From: Anarhynchus alexandrinus
Lineage: Eukaryota; Chordata; Aves; Charadriiformes; Charadriidae
Assembly (NCBI GenBank): GCA_008711295.1
Contig: VUYV01000042.1
Span: 1,939,834-2,003,833 of the forward strand
Length of the DNA stretch: 64,000 bases
Direction of reading: 5' to 3'
Part shown: positions 1-12,700 of the stretch, piece after piece
Numbering within the stretch: the stretch's first letter is position 1
Layout: every line of letters starts with the position of its first letter
Program-made: the position numbers and the translations under genes
The notes under the pieces: model-generated
Database searches by the model: none
What the model was told of the DNA's origin: nothing
Seen by the model: only the letters and a program-made list of their open reading frames with translations

Positions 1-3000
1 AAATTAAACATCTGCCAAAATGTACAGAATTCAATAAAAACTACCAGTGTTTTTAATACAAGTTTAAGTAGCCAAAAAAAAGGTACATCCTTTCATCTCT
101 CTTCACAATTGGGTAAAATCTCTTTTCTCTTTGTCTGCTGGAACAAGGGTAGGGATTTGCTGCTGGCGTCCTGTGTGATGTTGCTACTAATAAATAGCTT
201 GTTTCATTCAATCTTGCCTCACAAAAGCTACAGTGCACGGAAGGCATGATTTCATATTTCAGCTTTTTTTTTTGCCTTTTGAATTTAAACGGTCACTGGT
301 AAAGAATTAAAGCAGTCAGTTTTCATCTCCCTTCTTTTTTTCTCTTTAAAAGGGACTCAAACTAACCAATGCACTTCTAAAGAAGTTAAATCCAATTACG
401 CGTGAATGATCTGGCAATGAACCACAGACATCAACAGAATTGCAAATATAAACAGCGAACAGACAGACAGAATGACAAGAACATCACTTTCTGCTATTAG
501 GAAGTGGCACTTTACATTAAGTGGTATGACCCAGCCTGTTACTGAAGCACAGCAGGCTACACTGCAAAACTACGTGAGAAGATTGGAATTTAAGGTGAAC
601 TTCAGTGTAATTATACAAGTCAAGTATATATTTGCTCACTGTCCATCCCCTCCTGCCCTCCAAACCTGTGAGTGCGTAGCAGGAGGACAAGCACAGGAGT
701 ACCTGCGAGCAAACACACCGAGGTTATCTTCTAGTGTCTCTGACGTTACGTACACCACAGGAGCAGCTGATGTAGCAGGAACCTGGACAACCCAATGTAA
801 AGTGCACTTTGCAAAATATGTACATAGATGTTTGTCGGTTATATTACAACTCTATTTAAAAAAAAAAGAAATCCAGTCTGTTTTCTATATATTAGAATGA
901 AACAATGTTGCATTGCAGTTTGCACTAGGTTTACTGCTTTAAGAATTGCTAATTTTCACGTTCACACTGTTAAAAGTGTGGATTAATTTCAAATGTCAAC
1001 ACATTAGATTTTATAAGAAGTTTCTAATTTCTTTGTCCAGAAAAAAAAATTTAAGAGCATATTGTATGCATGAGGCATTCCAGTCTGGGAAAAGGATAAA
1101 GATTTCTTTTCTCCCTCTCCGAAGGTACGGTTAATGGCCCTGGCACCATCAGCGTAGGACCTATAGCTCCTCCAGGAACCAGATTCTAGGACAACCCTAT
1201 ATACTAGGGCCAACCAGTGAAGGGTGGGAGGGGGAGGAGGTAATAAGTGCAAGTCAACTGATTTCCCGCTGAAACTGCCGTCGTGATCAGAGTGAAGGTA
1301 CAAATTACACTTGAAAAATGCTACAAAAATAAGAAAAAGAGCATGCTCTTTGTAAAAAATATAGTTTTGTGTTTCTTCAAAAAAAAAAAAAAGGATAACC
1401 TTAAACACACCCAAGGGTATTTTTCTTAAGACAAAATGAATGAATCTGATTAAGATTTATATAACATTAAGCGATTTTAATGCCTATTTGTTAGCCACGC
1501 TTACTATTCAAGGAAGCTTCTAGAAAGGAAAGCCAAATGATAATACACGGCAATTACAAAAAGAGATTAACTGATTTTAAAGTAGGTTTGATAAGAAAAA
1601 TTTAAGATCAAGGATTTCTACTTAAACATAAAACCTGCATGTGTAAATGAAGAAACCATAAACTGTCAAGCTACATCCATATTAGATGGTGGCAAAATGG
1701 GTTTCTCACCAGCTCCACTTATATTTTACGTTTTCAGGCCCTGAGTTACACCAACCTAAGGAGGTTTTAGAAACGCACCCCTTTTTCAGGTCACATAAAG
1801 ACATGTTCAAGTGCTACTCTAAAGGAAGAACTCAAAAATAGCATGTTAGCTATTATGGTGGATTCTCCCCCATTCTTGTTCACATTCCCACCCAGGGCAC
1901 AGAATTTTACCCTGTCAGTGTTTCGCTTTACAATACCCAACCAAATCACAGTATTCAACAGTATTTCTTCACATCAGGTTTGTATCATCCCTCTTCATGG
2001 CCAGAATGAAATAAGGTTTGCACAGTTTGACTGTCACCTTCTTCATTACTGCTGCATTTGTTGAGAGATAGTTTTGAATTAAACTGGGCTAAGAGTTAAA
2101 CACCCTGTGGTGTTTGTTTCCCCTCTCCCTCCTTCATTTTACCCCTTACCCTATAAAGAAAGAAAATTCCTGTTTAAAAAAAAAGAGAAAAAAATCCATG
2201 AAATTAAGTCCCATTTTTACACAAGAATTTGCATCTCCATTGCTTTTTTTGGGGGGGGGCGGACATTCATATAATGTCCGGAGACATCCATACTACTCAA
2301 CTCAAAAGACACAGCAAAGGAAAAGACATATTGGAAGGCTTGGCATAACTCCTACTGTGCTTTCATGAAAATGCAAATAAAATTCTAAACCTCTCAGATG
2401 GGTGCTATTATATAGAGTATAAAAGCTTTCTAATATTAAAGACAAAGGTCAATATGTGCTTTACTGCTAAAAAGGCCTGAGAGAGTTTAGAGAAGGAGCA
2501 CAGCCTTCCTGTTTTACCTGGCAGTTGGGTTTAATTGTCACTAAAAATTAATTTTGCAAGGGGAAAGAAAGCAACATATCAATGCCCCTCAAATTATGCT
2601 TTGAAAAGGAACTAGTGCTTTCAGCTGCTATATTGTAGTGTTATTTTATTACAAGGTAACTCAAGAGAAAAGCCAATTAAAAAAAAAAAAAAGAGTCATG
2701 TCTCAGTTTAGTTTAATTATTCCCACCTCCCCCAACACAAAAAGCCTGCAAGTCTTTAATGCATTAACATACAAACACTTTGTACATACAACATGTACAG
2801 TAGTTGAGCCCTTCTATGACAAGTATCTACAGAAATACAAATATACGATGCCTAAACATTTTAGGAACATTTTGGTGCCCTCTTTTATAAAAAGTATCTG
2901 CCTGCCTTCCTTCCTCTTACTTTGGTTTATTAGGAAAGGAAGATATAGTTACAAACTTTCTCCTCCAATTCACTGTACAAGCAATTTAAATGTCTATGCA

Positions 3001-3610
3001 GGAAAAATTGAACCTAACCAAACCGGTAAAATACCCTTCTGCAATGCAAGAATTAGCAAGAAGGAGTTATTTTAAGTGTAGTGATAAATATGGAAATACC
3101 AAGATGATAATACTTCCTTGGTGTTGCTATCAGTTTTCATAAGGAACCCAATTAAAAACTCTGACCTCAAGAAAGAGACTTCAGGCTGCTGCAGTCACCA
3201 TTCTCGCATCTCGGGGAAAAACAACTAAGATAAAGGGACAAACGTACCCCTCGTGATATCAGTAGAGTTAAAGGGATCAATCTGTTTCACTTTGTTATTT
3301 AGTCAGCTCTCCAAGTATCTTCCCAGCTTTTAATGTCAGTAAATAAACATTAAAAGTGCTTAATGTGCAAGGCTAATAGTGATGATAGCACTTTCACTGT
3401 TTTGTTTCGTTTTGTTTTTTGTTTCATTTTTTTACAAAAACCTTAAAAACAAACATGAAGGCATATATAAAATACACTTGATTTATGTAACAGATAGAAT
3501 ATAAACCACCAGACAAGAAAAATTATTGCAAAATAGATGAGGATGTTCATTTTTTTCACTACCAAGTTGTAAAATAAGAAAGTTTCCTTTAGATCTTCTA
3601 AGATAAGATA
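1..3610 (-). other. GRAMD4: Presumed GRAMD4 3' UTR and downstream sequence
   Basis: No further exon is needed after the TAG at 3611, and the region is AT-rich without introns I can see. Minus-strand polyadenylation hexamers AATAAA occur at 2931-2926 and 2650-2645, and ATTAAA at 57-52, so several ends are possible. On the transcript strand it carries an 8-mer GCACTTTA (805-798; complementary to the miR-17 family seed) and a Pumilio-type TGTACATA (824-817), both speculative as functional sites. A nine-base G run on the plus strand is at 2251-2259. ORFs here look like chance. Confidence 0.6.
33..38 (+). terminator. Plus-strand AATAAA, possible polyadenylation signal of a convergent gene
   Basis: AATAAA is followed about 10 bases later by GTGTTTTT, a U/GU-rich downstream element. 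In mammals CERK is the tail-to-tail neighbour of GRAMD4, so a convergent gene ending here is plausible. No coding sequence of it lies in the window. Confidence 0.3.
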
Positions 3611-3712
3611 CTAGCTCTCACTGCTTGATGATGCAGAGGTTATTTTCACATATTGGTTGAAAATTGTCTCAAAAGCTTCATCTCTGTGTACCATGGCACC
3701 AAACACCAAAGG
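3611..3712 (-). CDS. GRAMD4: GRAMD4 exon 19: C-terminal end and stop codon
   Basis: 102 coding bp including TAG at 3613-3611, acceptor GTCATTTAG. It encodes residues 546-578: [20 protein letters not shown] then [13 protein letters not shown]. The body is conserved; the Ser-rich tail differs from the Ala/Gly-rich mammalian end, as expected for the fast-evolving terminus. Confidence 0.96.
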   Translation of the reverse strand, partial: PLVFGAMVHRDEAFETIFNQYVKITSASSSSES

Positions 3713-6700
3713 CTAAATGACAGAAAAAAAGATCATGTCAGTCTGGAAAAGAAAAATCTTCCTCTAAGTATAGTTTTAGCCAAATCAATAGGAACAGTAG
3801 ATGAACTGTACTCGAAGTGCATTGATGAAGACATTAAGAATCTTTTTCTCTAATAAATCCTTGGATATATGGCACAATTTCTAAGATTTTTTTCACTTCA
3901 TCTTCTTCTTAAAACAACCATGGCATAAAACGCATCTGCACAGAGTATTGGCAATGGAGATCACTTCAACTCTCTTTCCTCTCCATCTGCTCAGTGCATC
4001 ATATTTTCCTGATTGACTTCTGCCTCCACTAAAGATTTCTAAAAATCTTTATCAGTGCCTCTTTGTTTCAGCTCACAGAATATTTATTTAGGTAGATGAA
4101 CATTTTCAACCTCACAATTAAGAAGTACTTTTCAATATCAAACAACAAGCAGAAAGCCTGGTACAACGGTCGTGTGACTTGGAGAAAAGTTATTTATAGG
4201 TGATGAGTTTAAAATAAGGTTCAGTCATATGTTAGAAAAGCTTCAGTTGCCTAAAGGCTATTTGAGGCTTAGAGAAGCTTAAATCTTTAGCACCATAAGA
4301 CTGAAACAGGAAAACCACATCTGATTGTCAGGCCCTTCCACCTCAAAGCCTCCTCACGCACAGATACTCTCCAGCCATCAGCTTTTCGTTCCAGACTGCA
4401 CAGCAGAGCAGCCCCTGTGCTCCCGATGAAGGATGCCAGGGAACGGTCAATGGAGGCAGTGAAATAATGAAGCAAATCTTTATGAAGTGTTATAGTAAAA
4501 ATAGTCCAGATGCAGTGAAACAAGCTAAATGTTTAAATTAAAATTCTGAAGCCAAACATACTGAATAATACACAATTGAATTAAATAAAACAAAACCAAA
4601 AAACGACCCCAAAATGCTGACATAAGGAAAAAACCCCACCTTTATGTTGGTGCTAGCCAGAGAAGGAAGACAAAAAGGGCATGAAGGCAAGCACAGCAAT
4701 ACAGATACAGACAGCTACTCACTTTTTGTGTAGATGGTGTTGATACAGCAATACCCATCCCTGATCCCGGGAGAACAGAGAGCACTTTATACTAAAAAGA
4801 AAAAAAAAAGACCAAAGATATCTTATATACTGAACAATTGCAAAATGTGCTGAGAAGGTTACACAACTCCTCACTGGTGTATCCTCCCAGCCATAACTAA
4901 CAAACCTCTATTAAAAACAAGAAGAGGCCAGATGCTGCTCTTCGACCCCAGAGTCAATGGGTACAGCATCACCCGTACAGCGAGAACCTGTCCCTCCTCT
5001 TCCTCCCATGCGCTGCGGCGGCACCCAACCCGACTGCCTGAACCAAGCACCCTGGTACCACTATGGTGTGTGGGAGCTGGCCCAGCCGCGATGCCGGGGA
5101 CCATGCCGGCAGCTGGATGGTGTGGGCAGGTAGCACACCCCAGCCCTATGTGTATATACCTACGTGACAGTGTGCCTGTGACCCTCACCTAGAGGCTTCC
5201 CTGGAAGTAACATTCATCCACTGCTTAAAGGAGCAGCAAGCAGACCAGAAAAAAAGCTTCTTTTTCAAAATTAAATAGACAAACAGGGTATGTATAGGTT
5301 GGTTGGTGGTTATTTTTAAACAAAGTCTGTAATGCTAAGAAGGAATACAGTTGGCTGAACTGAGGAATATCCCCAAGGGGGAAAAGACCCCGAGTCTGGC
5401 CTGTGTTTCCCACCCCCAAATAAAACCAGGCACAGTACATTTTTTATGCTTGGCTGCATGATCTCTCTCTCATCTTTATTAAAAAAACTACACAGATGCA
5501 AAAGGACCTTTATGGCAGTAACAACATACTAAACAACTAGCCAGCATTACTTCAAGTATGATGTTTAAAATCCATCAATATGAATTACTAATTCCAACGG
5601 GAATGTTCAAGTTATGCATAAGTTGTCTGCTTTATAGACATGTGATACAAATAGAAGGAACTCATTTGAAAATCTGGAGGTACTTAAGCAGCAGACACCG
5701 GGCTGAGGCGTTCCTATGCACAGCATGATTTAATCTGTGGCACTCACGGCCGCAGGATGTAGTAGAAAGCAGGGGCATCTGCATTTAAGAGTATGACAAG
5801 TTCAGAGAAAGTAACAAAAAGTGACGTTAAATGCCGTATAGAGTGATGCAAGGCACCAACAAAGCCATTGCTGAGTGCAGGCTGATAAAACTCAACCAGA
5901 GGAAGGATTATATTGTACTTGCCACGTTTCCAACCACCTACTTCTTGCTTCTGTCCATGATGGGATCCCAACTAGATGAAACTCCAGCCTGATCCAGTCT
6001 GGCTATTCTAACGATTTACCTTTCTCCAATGACAATAATCCCTCATCCTTCTGAGGTGTCTACTTTTAAGACAGTGCATCAACTGATATCAACACCCAAA
6101 CAGAAGTTAGTATTACACAATTCTTGCTATCAATAAATCTTCTTAAAGCCTACACAGCTCTAGTCAGTGCAGGAGTTAAGAAACAGTACAACTTTGATTT
6201 TAAAATAATTCAGGAGTGTAAGAGTTTAGTAAACTACTTTGGTTTTATGCTCATAGTGAGTTTGCCTGTGCTGAGTCCAAATGGATAAACAAGCAGTTCT
6301 GGGAAATATACTTGATCGAAGAATTACATTTCATTTATATAAAAATATCAATGGTATGTTTTTTCAAAATAACATAAGCAGAAAAGCAAAACCTGACTAG
6401 CTGAACAGAAAACCAGCTTTCTCCCCTATTTGCAACACAAAACAGACATACCTTTTGAATATCTGTTATATCCGTTAGCTTTATAACTTTATTTCTTTTA
6501 GATGAGCCGGATTTGGAGCTTTCAAAGCATAAGTAACTGAAGACAAGGAAAGAAAATGCTCATTTTGATACAGTATTCTAAAACAAAGCTCTCAATATCC
6601 CTCCTGCCACTTCTGAAGTTTGAAATCTCACAGGTTAAAATCAGCTTAAAAAAAAAATAATAAAGAGGCACACAATACACAATTCAGCTATGGCTTCTAA

Positions 6701-9700
6701 TTTAGAGCAAACATTCGTAAATTCTAGCAATGGGCTAACATGTCTGAAAGCCCAGAAAATACAGTATGCACACACACAAAATCTTGTATTCATATTACTG
6801 CACTGAATGGTTAAACCTGACAAGCATTTTAAAGACGCAGGAAGTATGTATACCCTTAAACAGCTGAAATACCAGATCTCAAAAGGCTTATAAATCTTTT
6901 ACCATCCTAAAAGAAGATTAATGGAAAACACTGAGTTAGTTTCATGTTATTGTGATGCAGACAAAAGCTCAGATTTCTAAACTGGAGAGTGCTCTCCATC
7001 ACTAGGTGACATTGCATACAGATGAGCTTTACTTCCATTCATTACACTCGAAAGGAATTTCAGTGCAAGACCCAAACAGTAGTGACTATAGTTACTCAGC
7101 CCTGGGAGGCTGGGGGATAAGTAAGGATTAAAAAAAACATGAAAATAAAGTTCTAGTTTTGAAACCAAGGCTTGAATTTCTATTTTCTTTTTGTTGCACA
7201 TTGTTTCAAGGAAGCTATATATTCAATTTGCTTTAAAAAAAGAAACTAAAGAGCATTTGCCAAATAACCATTGATCACAACTCTCCAAACACACTTAGCT
7301 TTTAGGTTTCTTTCTTAGTACATATATAATATGTTATCCACATCAAGAACTGTAGCTACTAACAACTGACTCCATAGAGCTACTCTTCATTCCTATGCAA
7401 GCCTTTCCAAGGCAGAATCACATTTGTTATGCGTTACCACACCCCAGATTCAACTCTCCCTCTCCTATGGTGCTTGCTTGAGCTTTTAAAGCACCATGAA
7501 AAGCCATTTTTGTTTCAAAACATTGTTAAAGGATTACTTTTAGATTGAAATTTTGTAATGTCTGTTGCATTTCCCTCTTAAGAAATGTGTGGAGTGCAAT
7601 GACTCACTTTTCTGTGACATAAAGAACTCCATTCCTGATGTAGTCTGTAGGCATCTTCCTATCTCTGTTAATCAAACAACAGCGCCAGCCATTTTCACAC
7701 ACTGAAAAAGTCATAACAAGAAATCTTACTTTAAGAGACAGGCACTACCCCCAACAATTTCCTCATAAAACAGCAGAAAACACTGAAAATTAAACTTCAG
7801 ATACTTAAAAATTAAAAGTGTTTACAAAGAAAAGCCTAAATAAGGTGTCTGCAGACATGGTAACATCTGTTTTAACACTATTTTTTTAAAAAACTCAAAA
7901 CAAAGCCACCCACACAATTATTCCCTTTAACTTGACTATTCCATTTGCATTACCACAAAAGGCACATCAGGCTGTGCATTCTTTCAAAGAACTGCAAGGA
8001 TGTGGAATGAAAGAGACCATCTCCATTCACCCTAATTTAAAGCACGTTTTTTTAATCAAAAGCTTATATCTGCACATCGCACAGAGAGGGAATTCAACCT
8101 TAAATTATCCCTGGCATTTTAGAAAATACTCTACCAATGTAGCCTTCCTGTTGCATAATACCTGCCAAAGGACGCTCATTTTCTGACAGGTTAAAAACTT
8201 CATGGAAATTCCCCCTCTTGGTGGTATGAAAACGACTCGTGTCTTCATCTTTGCTTATTCCAGTTGGGGTGCTTGAGCCCACGTAACTTCTGGATGCTGC
8301 TGTTTGAAGCTGCAGAAAAATAAACACGATTCCAAAATTTGAACAGCAACATTTAAGCTGCACTCTTAAAAATAACTTGGCTAACTAATCTTCCTAAAAA
8401 AAAATCTGTAATGCAACAATTTTCATTAACTACTTCAATAAAGTTAACTTTGGACTATTGCACTACACTATTGCTACAGCACAAAACTCTAATGTGCTAT
8501 CTGAAGATCACCTTTCAAAGTGCTGCCCTTCGATGGACGCCCTTTGCAGGGGTGAAAGCACATAGTGCTACATGTACCTATCTTAAAATACCATTTTTTT
8601 GCAGTAAAGGGTATATCTGATTAGATACAACTAAGTCACTGCACACAATTCCAATTATTATACTAGTTGGACTAATAACAGTTAATATATTACCAATACT
8701 TGGCTTGTCTTCAAGAGACAGACCAAGCACAAAATATTATTGCACAAAATAAGTTTAGAAAGAAAAAAGAGCAAACAAAGAAAAAGCCACACAAAACTGC
8801 ATCAGCTCATTAGGAACACATATGCTGAAATTGAAAGGAAGTTTTCCACGCTACGATCCATACCTTTTCATGCCCTGACAGCTAGCAGGAAAAGAAACAA
8901 ACAACACAAATGTGACAGTGACAAAAGAAAAAAAGTGAAGTCTATTTAACAGTATAATACATAGAATAAAACATGAACTGAGTGAAGCTGCAAGATCTTG
9001 CTCACAAACCAAGAGACTACACACAATGAATGCAATTAAAAAAAGAAGAGTTATCAGTGGTTAGAGCACACCAGTTCAATTTATTCAGGTTGCGTTAGAA
9101 CCATTGATCCTTCCTTTGCTTTGAAGTTGCACTGAATTTTGAGCGTGTTGACACATGAAATAAAGATCGGGATGGTTGTCAGCATCCTTTGACGAGGGGG
9201 TAAGGTAGCATGGAGTTCTTAAAACCAAAGTACTTGAGTAAAAATCTACTTTTAAACAGAGCTCCTGAACCACTGGGGACTGCCCTAGCAAACAAGCCTT
9301 GCTTCTGGAAGCATGGCAGGCAGTTTCTTTTGGAAAGCTTGCCTGCGTTTGCTTTTTCGTCTTGGTGGGGCACCACACGATTCCAAAGGCTGGCTTTCGT
9401 CATTGAAGCATTAACAGCTCCGTTCTTACACATGCAGTTAAACAACTGGCAAACTGACAACATGCAAGCCCAGGACTAAGCCCTTCTTCAGTCAAGGCCC
9501 GATGCTGTTGGAGGCCAACCAGTCTCCGCTGCTTTTTTTTTTTTTTGCTTGTAAGTTGGCAGCACTCGACACTTCGCAGGATTTAGCGCTAACAAAAGAC
9601 ATCCAAAGCAAATGAAAAAATGCGCACTGCAATCGCTGACTAGAAACCAGACTGACAAAACAGGCACAGCAGAGGGTATTTACCATCCAGCTTTTAGGGT

Positions 9701-12700
9701 AACTGTAATACAACGATGCCTCGGGGGAAAAGAATAAAGAAAGTTGACATGGAAAGCAAATGGTTGATGACAACTATACTATTGCTTCAGTCACTGCCCT
9801 TCTGCGGTGCCCTTAGCAATGATCGCGCCCCTGGAACCAAGGAAAATAATAGCTTCTCTGACAATTTGTGTGCAAGTAGAGATCAGATGAATTTTGGGAA
9901 GGCTTTCTTGGACAAGTTATTTGGTGTCATATGCACATAACCAGGTGAAGCTCCATGGCCCAAAACATACAAAAGGTCAAGGCAAGAGGTCTAAAGCTTT
10001 TTGCGCTGGAATGAGGATTATTCCTGCTCTCTGCTCCACTGCTTCCTACCTACCTGTTACATAAAGAGATTAAAAAAGGTGTTTAAACTTCAGTACCACA
10101 TCCCATCCGGTGGCTGAAGATGTGAGAAAGTTCTGCCCTTACTTCTAGTCCTTCCTAACACAGGCAAATGTTACCTCTACCCTTAAAAGAAGCAGCTAAT
10201 TTATCCATAACCACCCAGGCTTGAGACAACCTATGGTGGATTACTAAGAAAAATGCATTGCATCCAATTTTGATAAGCTTTAAACGAAACTGGAAGTGGT
10301 TGGATTTGTAATGCTGGAAGAGTCCTGACTGTATAAAAACGTCACCAACAACCTGGAGGTGGGAATACCTGGAGGTATTCCTTTCCACTTGATCTGTCAT
10401 CAGCTTTTGACATACAACCTTTATCCATCAGATACTGTTGTCAGGATTGTTCTCTAAGGACATGGGGTCAGAGTGGTGGTATAGGCAATGAATATTGCAT
10501 TGTGTCTAGGTTTACAGTGTCCTCTATGCTGTTTAATGATAAGAAACCAAAGCAAATGCATATGTGCTGGCACTACATGCTTTTGGGCTCTGCCTTTTCT
10601 TAAAAAAAAAGAAAAAAAGATAAAAAAAGAAAAAACTATTTGGTTTTTACCTTTTTGTACAAAAATCTATTTTTTGTACCATAAGGTTTCCAGAAATCTT
10701 TCAAGGGGTAATAAGAAAGTGTGTTTAAAATTACCAAGACCAAGTTAATGTTTTCAAAGACATATGGAAGCAGCTAATGCAGTCCTGCACATCCTTTCTA
10801 GGCAGACAAGCCAAGCCCATCAAGTCAGACACAGTAGTACCAAAACCCTGGTTTACTTGTCAAAACTTAAGCCATAAGGAAAAGCCAGAAGGCATAATTA
10901 CTCTCTAAGTTTATGGATTCATGTTCAGCAATTCAAAGCCTTTCTGCCTAAGGCAGATTAGTGAGACCCAGCAAGAAGCTGCCACCATCACCACAGCATG
11001 TCAATGATAACCTGTAAGCTCAAGAGGCACAGAAACTTTTAAGCCCATCTTCTGCAAGCAAGAGAAATACAGGCTATGGAGGGCTCTGTCCAAGTGCTCA
11101 TTCTCATCCCTTGGAAAACAGAAGCAGAAGACTTGCGTTCAGTCAGAGATGGTCTTTCTCTCCTACTTCATTCTGACATACTCAAATTATGCTGCAGTTA
11201 TCATTTTATCACCAACTGCACCATCTCCCCCAGAACTCTGTATTTCTTCTTCTTTTTAACAGGTTAACAACCGAGGGTTCACGTGTTTATCCCTCTCTTG
11301 CTCTCCAGTTGTGTACCCGGGCCAAATTATCACTAAGTCTTGCACGCTTTAGTCAGGGAGTTTATGACAGTGCTCAGACACCCCATGAATGCAATTAGAT
11401 ATTGTGATAGGAGGCATTAAGCAAATGCTAAAATGGGATTAGACTGAAGTTTTATTACTGCTATTTTTTTAACTAATAAACATTGACAAATTCAGGGATA
11501 TGGAAAAACATGACTTGTTTTTCAGTGATCATGTCAAGCCCCAAAACAATTTGCAAAGATGCCCAAAACACAACACTTACAGATTTAACTATGAGATTTT
11601 AAGAAAAGAAAAATTTACTGACAGAATACCAACATGGTGACAAGTCATTTATGACACTAGGCTAAAAGGTCACCTAATACAAATAACCATAAGACATAAT
11701 GCCTACATCTGTAAACTACTTTATTACCCCTGTTAATGCTTATCTCCTTAGTAAGCTACATATTATACTCACACCTTTGTTTATTTATTTTTTTAACTAA
11801 CTGTTCTTCAATCCCAACAAGCATCTGAATTTCCACTGAAAAAGAATGTCTGAGAATAGAGAAGGGGAATACAAAAAGAGTAAATTTTGACAATAAAATC
11901 ACACAGAATGTATGCTACAGAAATTGGTATGAATATGGATGGTGTTATTTTTGTGTGTTTAGCTTCATACGATTTCCAGTATATGTATATATATTTATAT
12001 ACACATTTTGATAATAGATTCCTTTCGTACAAGAAACAGAATCCATATAAAAACTCTGTGGCTCTTGAAAATAATAAAAAAATAGAACTAACATTGACTG
12101 TTAGGATTTAATTAACCTTCCCTTTAATGTGCTCTAGTCACTGGGGAAAAGGGAAAGGCAGAAAGGGATCTGATTTTCAGACGTTGGGAACAGAGGGACA
12201 AAAAGATTTATTACCCTTACCCGTCTCGACACTGTAGCATTAGACCTTTCTTTGAGCTGAGGATCTGTCGGGAGACTTGTCCAGATGATATAAGGAGTAT
12301 CATACTTAGCTCTCAGTCTGGGGCATCGTTTGAAGATAAAATCAATAAGGAAAAACTTGATTCCAGCATAGAGTCCTGAAAAAAAGGTCACTTTAGTAGG
12401 CATGTTGAAGGGGCATTAAGAACATCACTGTTTTGATCATGTTTTAAGCAGTTCATGAATGAAACCAAATTCTATATCTTCAGTCATAGTGCCAAACCAT
12501 TCTCTTGGTTTTAATATTTTGTTTCTTCTTCCAAAGACAGGAAATTATTTTTCTTTTCCTCTTCTGCCCAGATTCCTTCCCCCCATCCCCAATTCTTTTA
12601 AACCACTTATGTAGCTTGTTACTATGCAGAAGAACATTAAAATAATTCAAACATACATTCCTTATTACCAGAAGCATTCTGAAAACAAGATATACTTCCA

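Noticed and set aside
472..900. 142-codon plus-strand ORF in the presumed 3' UTR
   Set aside because: No recognisable motif, ends in a low-complexity A run, and is antisense to the GRAMD4 3' UTR; a chance ORF.
1379..1393. Poly-A run as the tail of a processed pseudogene
   Set aside because: No gene-like sequence precedes it and no target duplication is visible.
1004..1414. 136-codon minus-strand ORF downstream of GRAMD4
   Set aside because: It begins in poly-A/T sequence and includes runs of Phe and Pro from homopolymers; no domain.
4871..5188. 105-codon minus-strand ORF
   Set aside because: It arises from the GC-rich patch where stops are rare on both strands; no homology recognised.
8740..8949. 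Lys-rich 69-codon plus-strand ORF
   Set aside because: Composition is explained by A-rich DNA; no domain.
9716..9940. Plus-strand ORF with a signal-peptide-like start
   Set aside because: Short, inside a GRAMD4 intron, no promoter or splice context, and the hydrophobic stretch is too generic to support a secreted protein.
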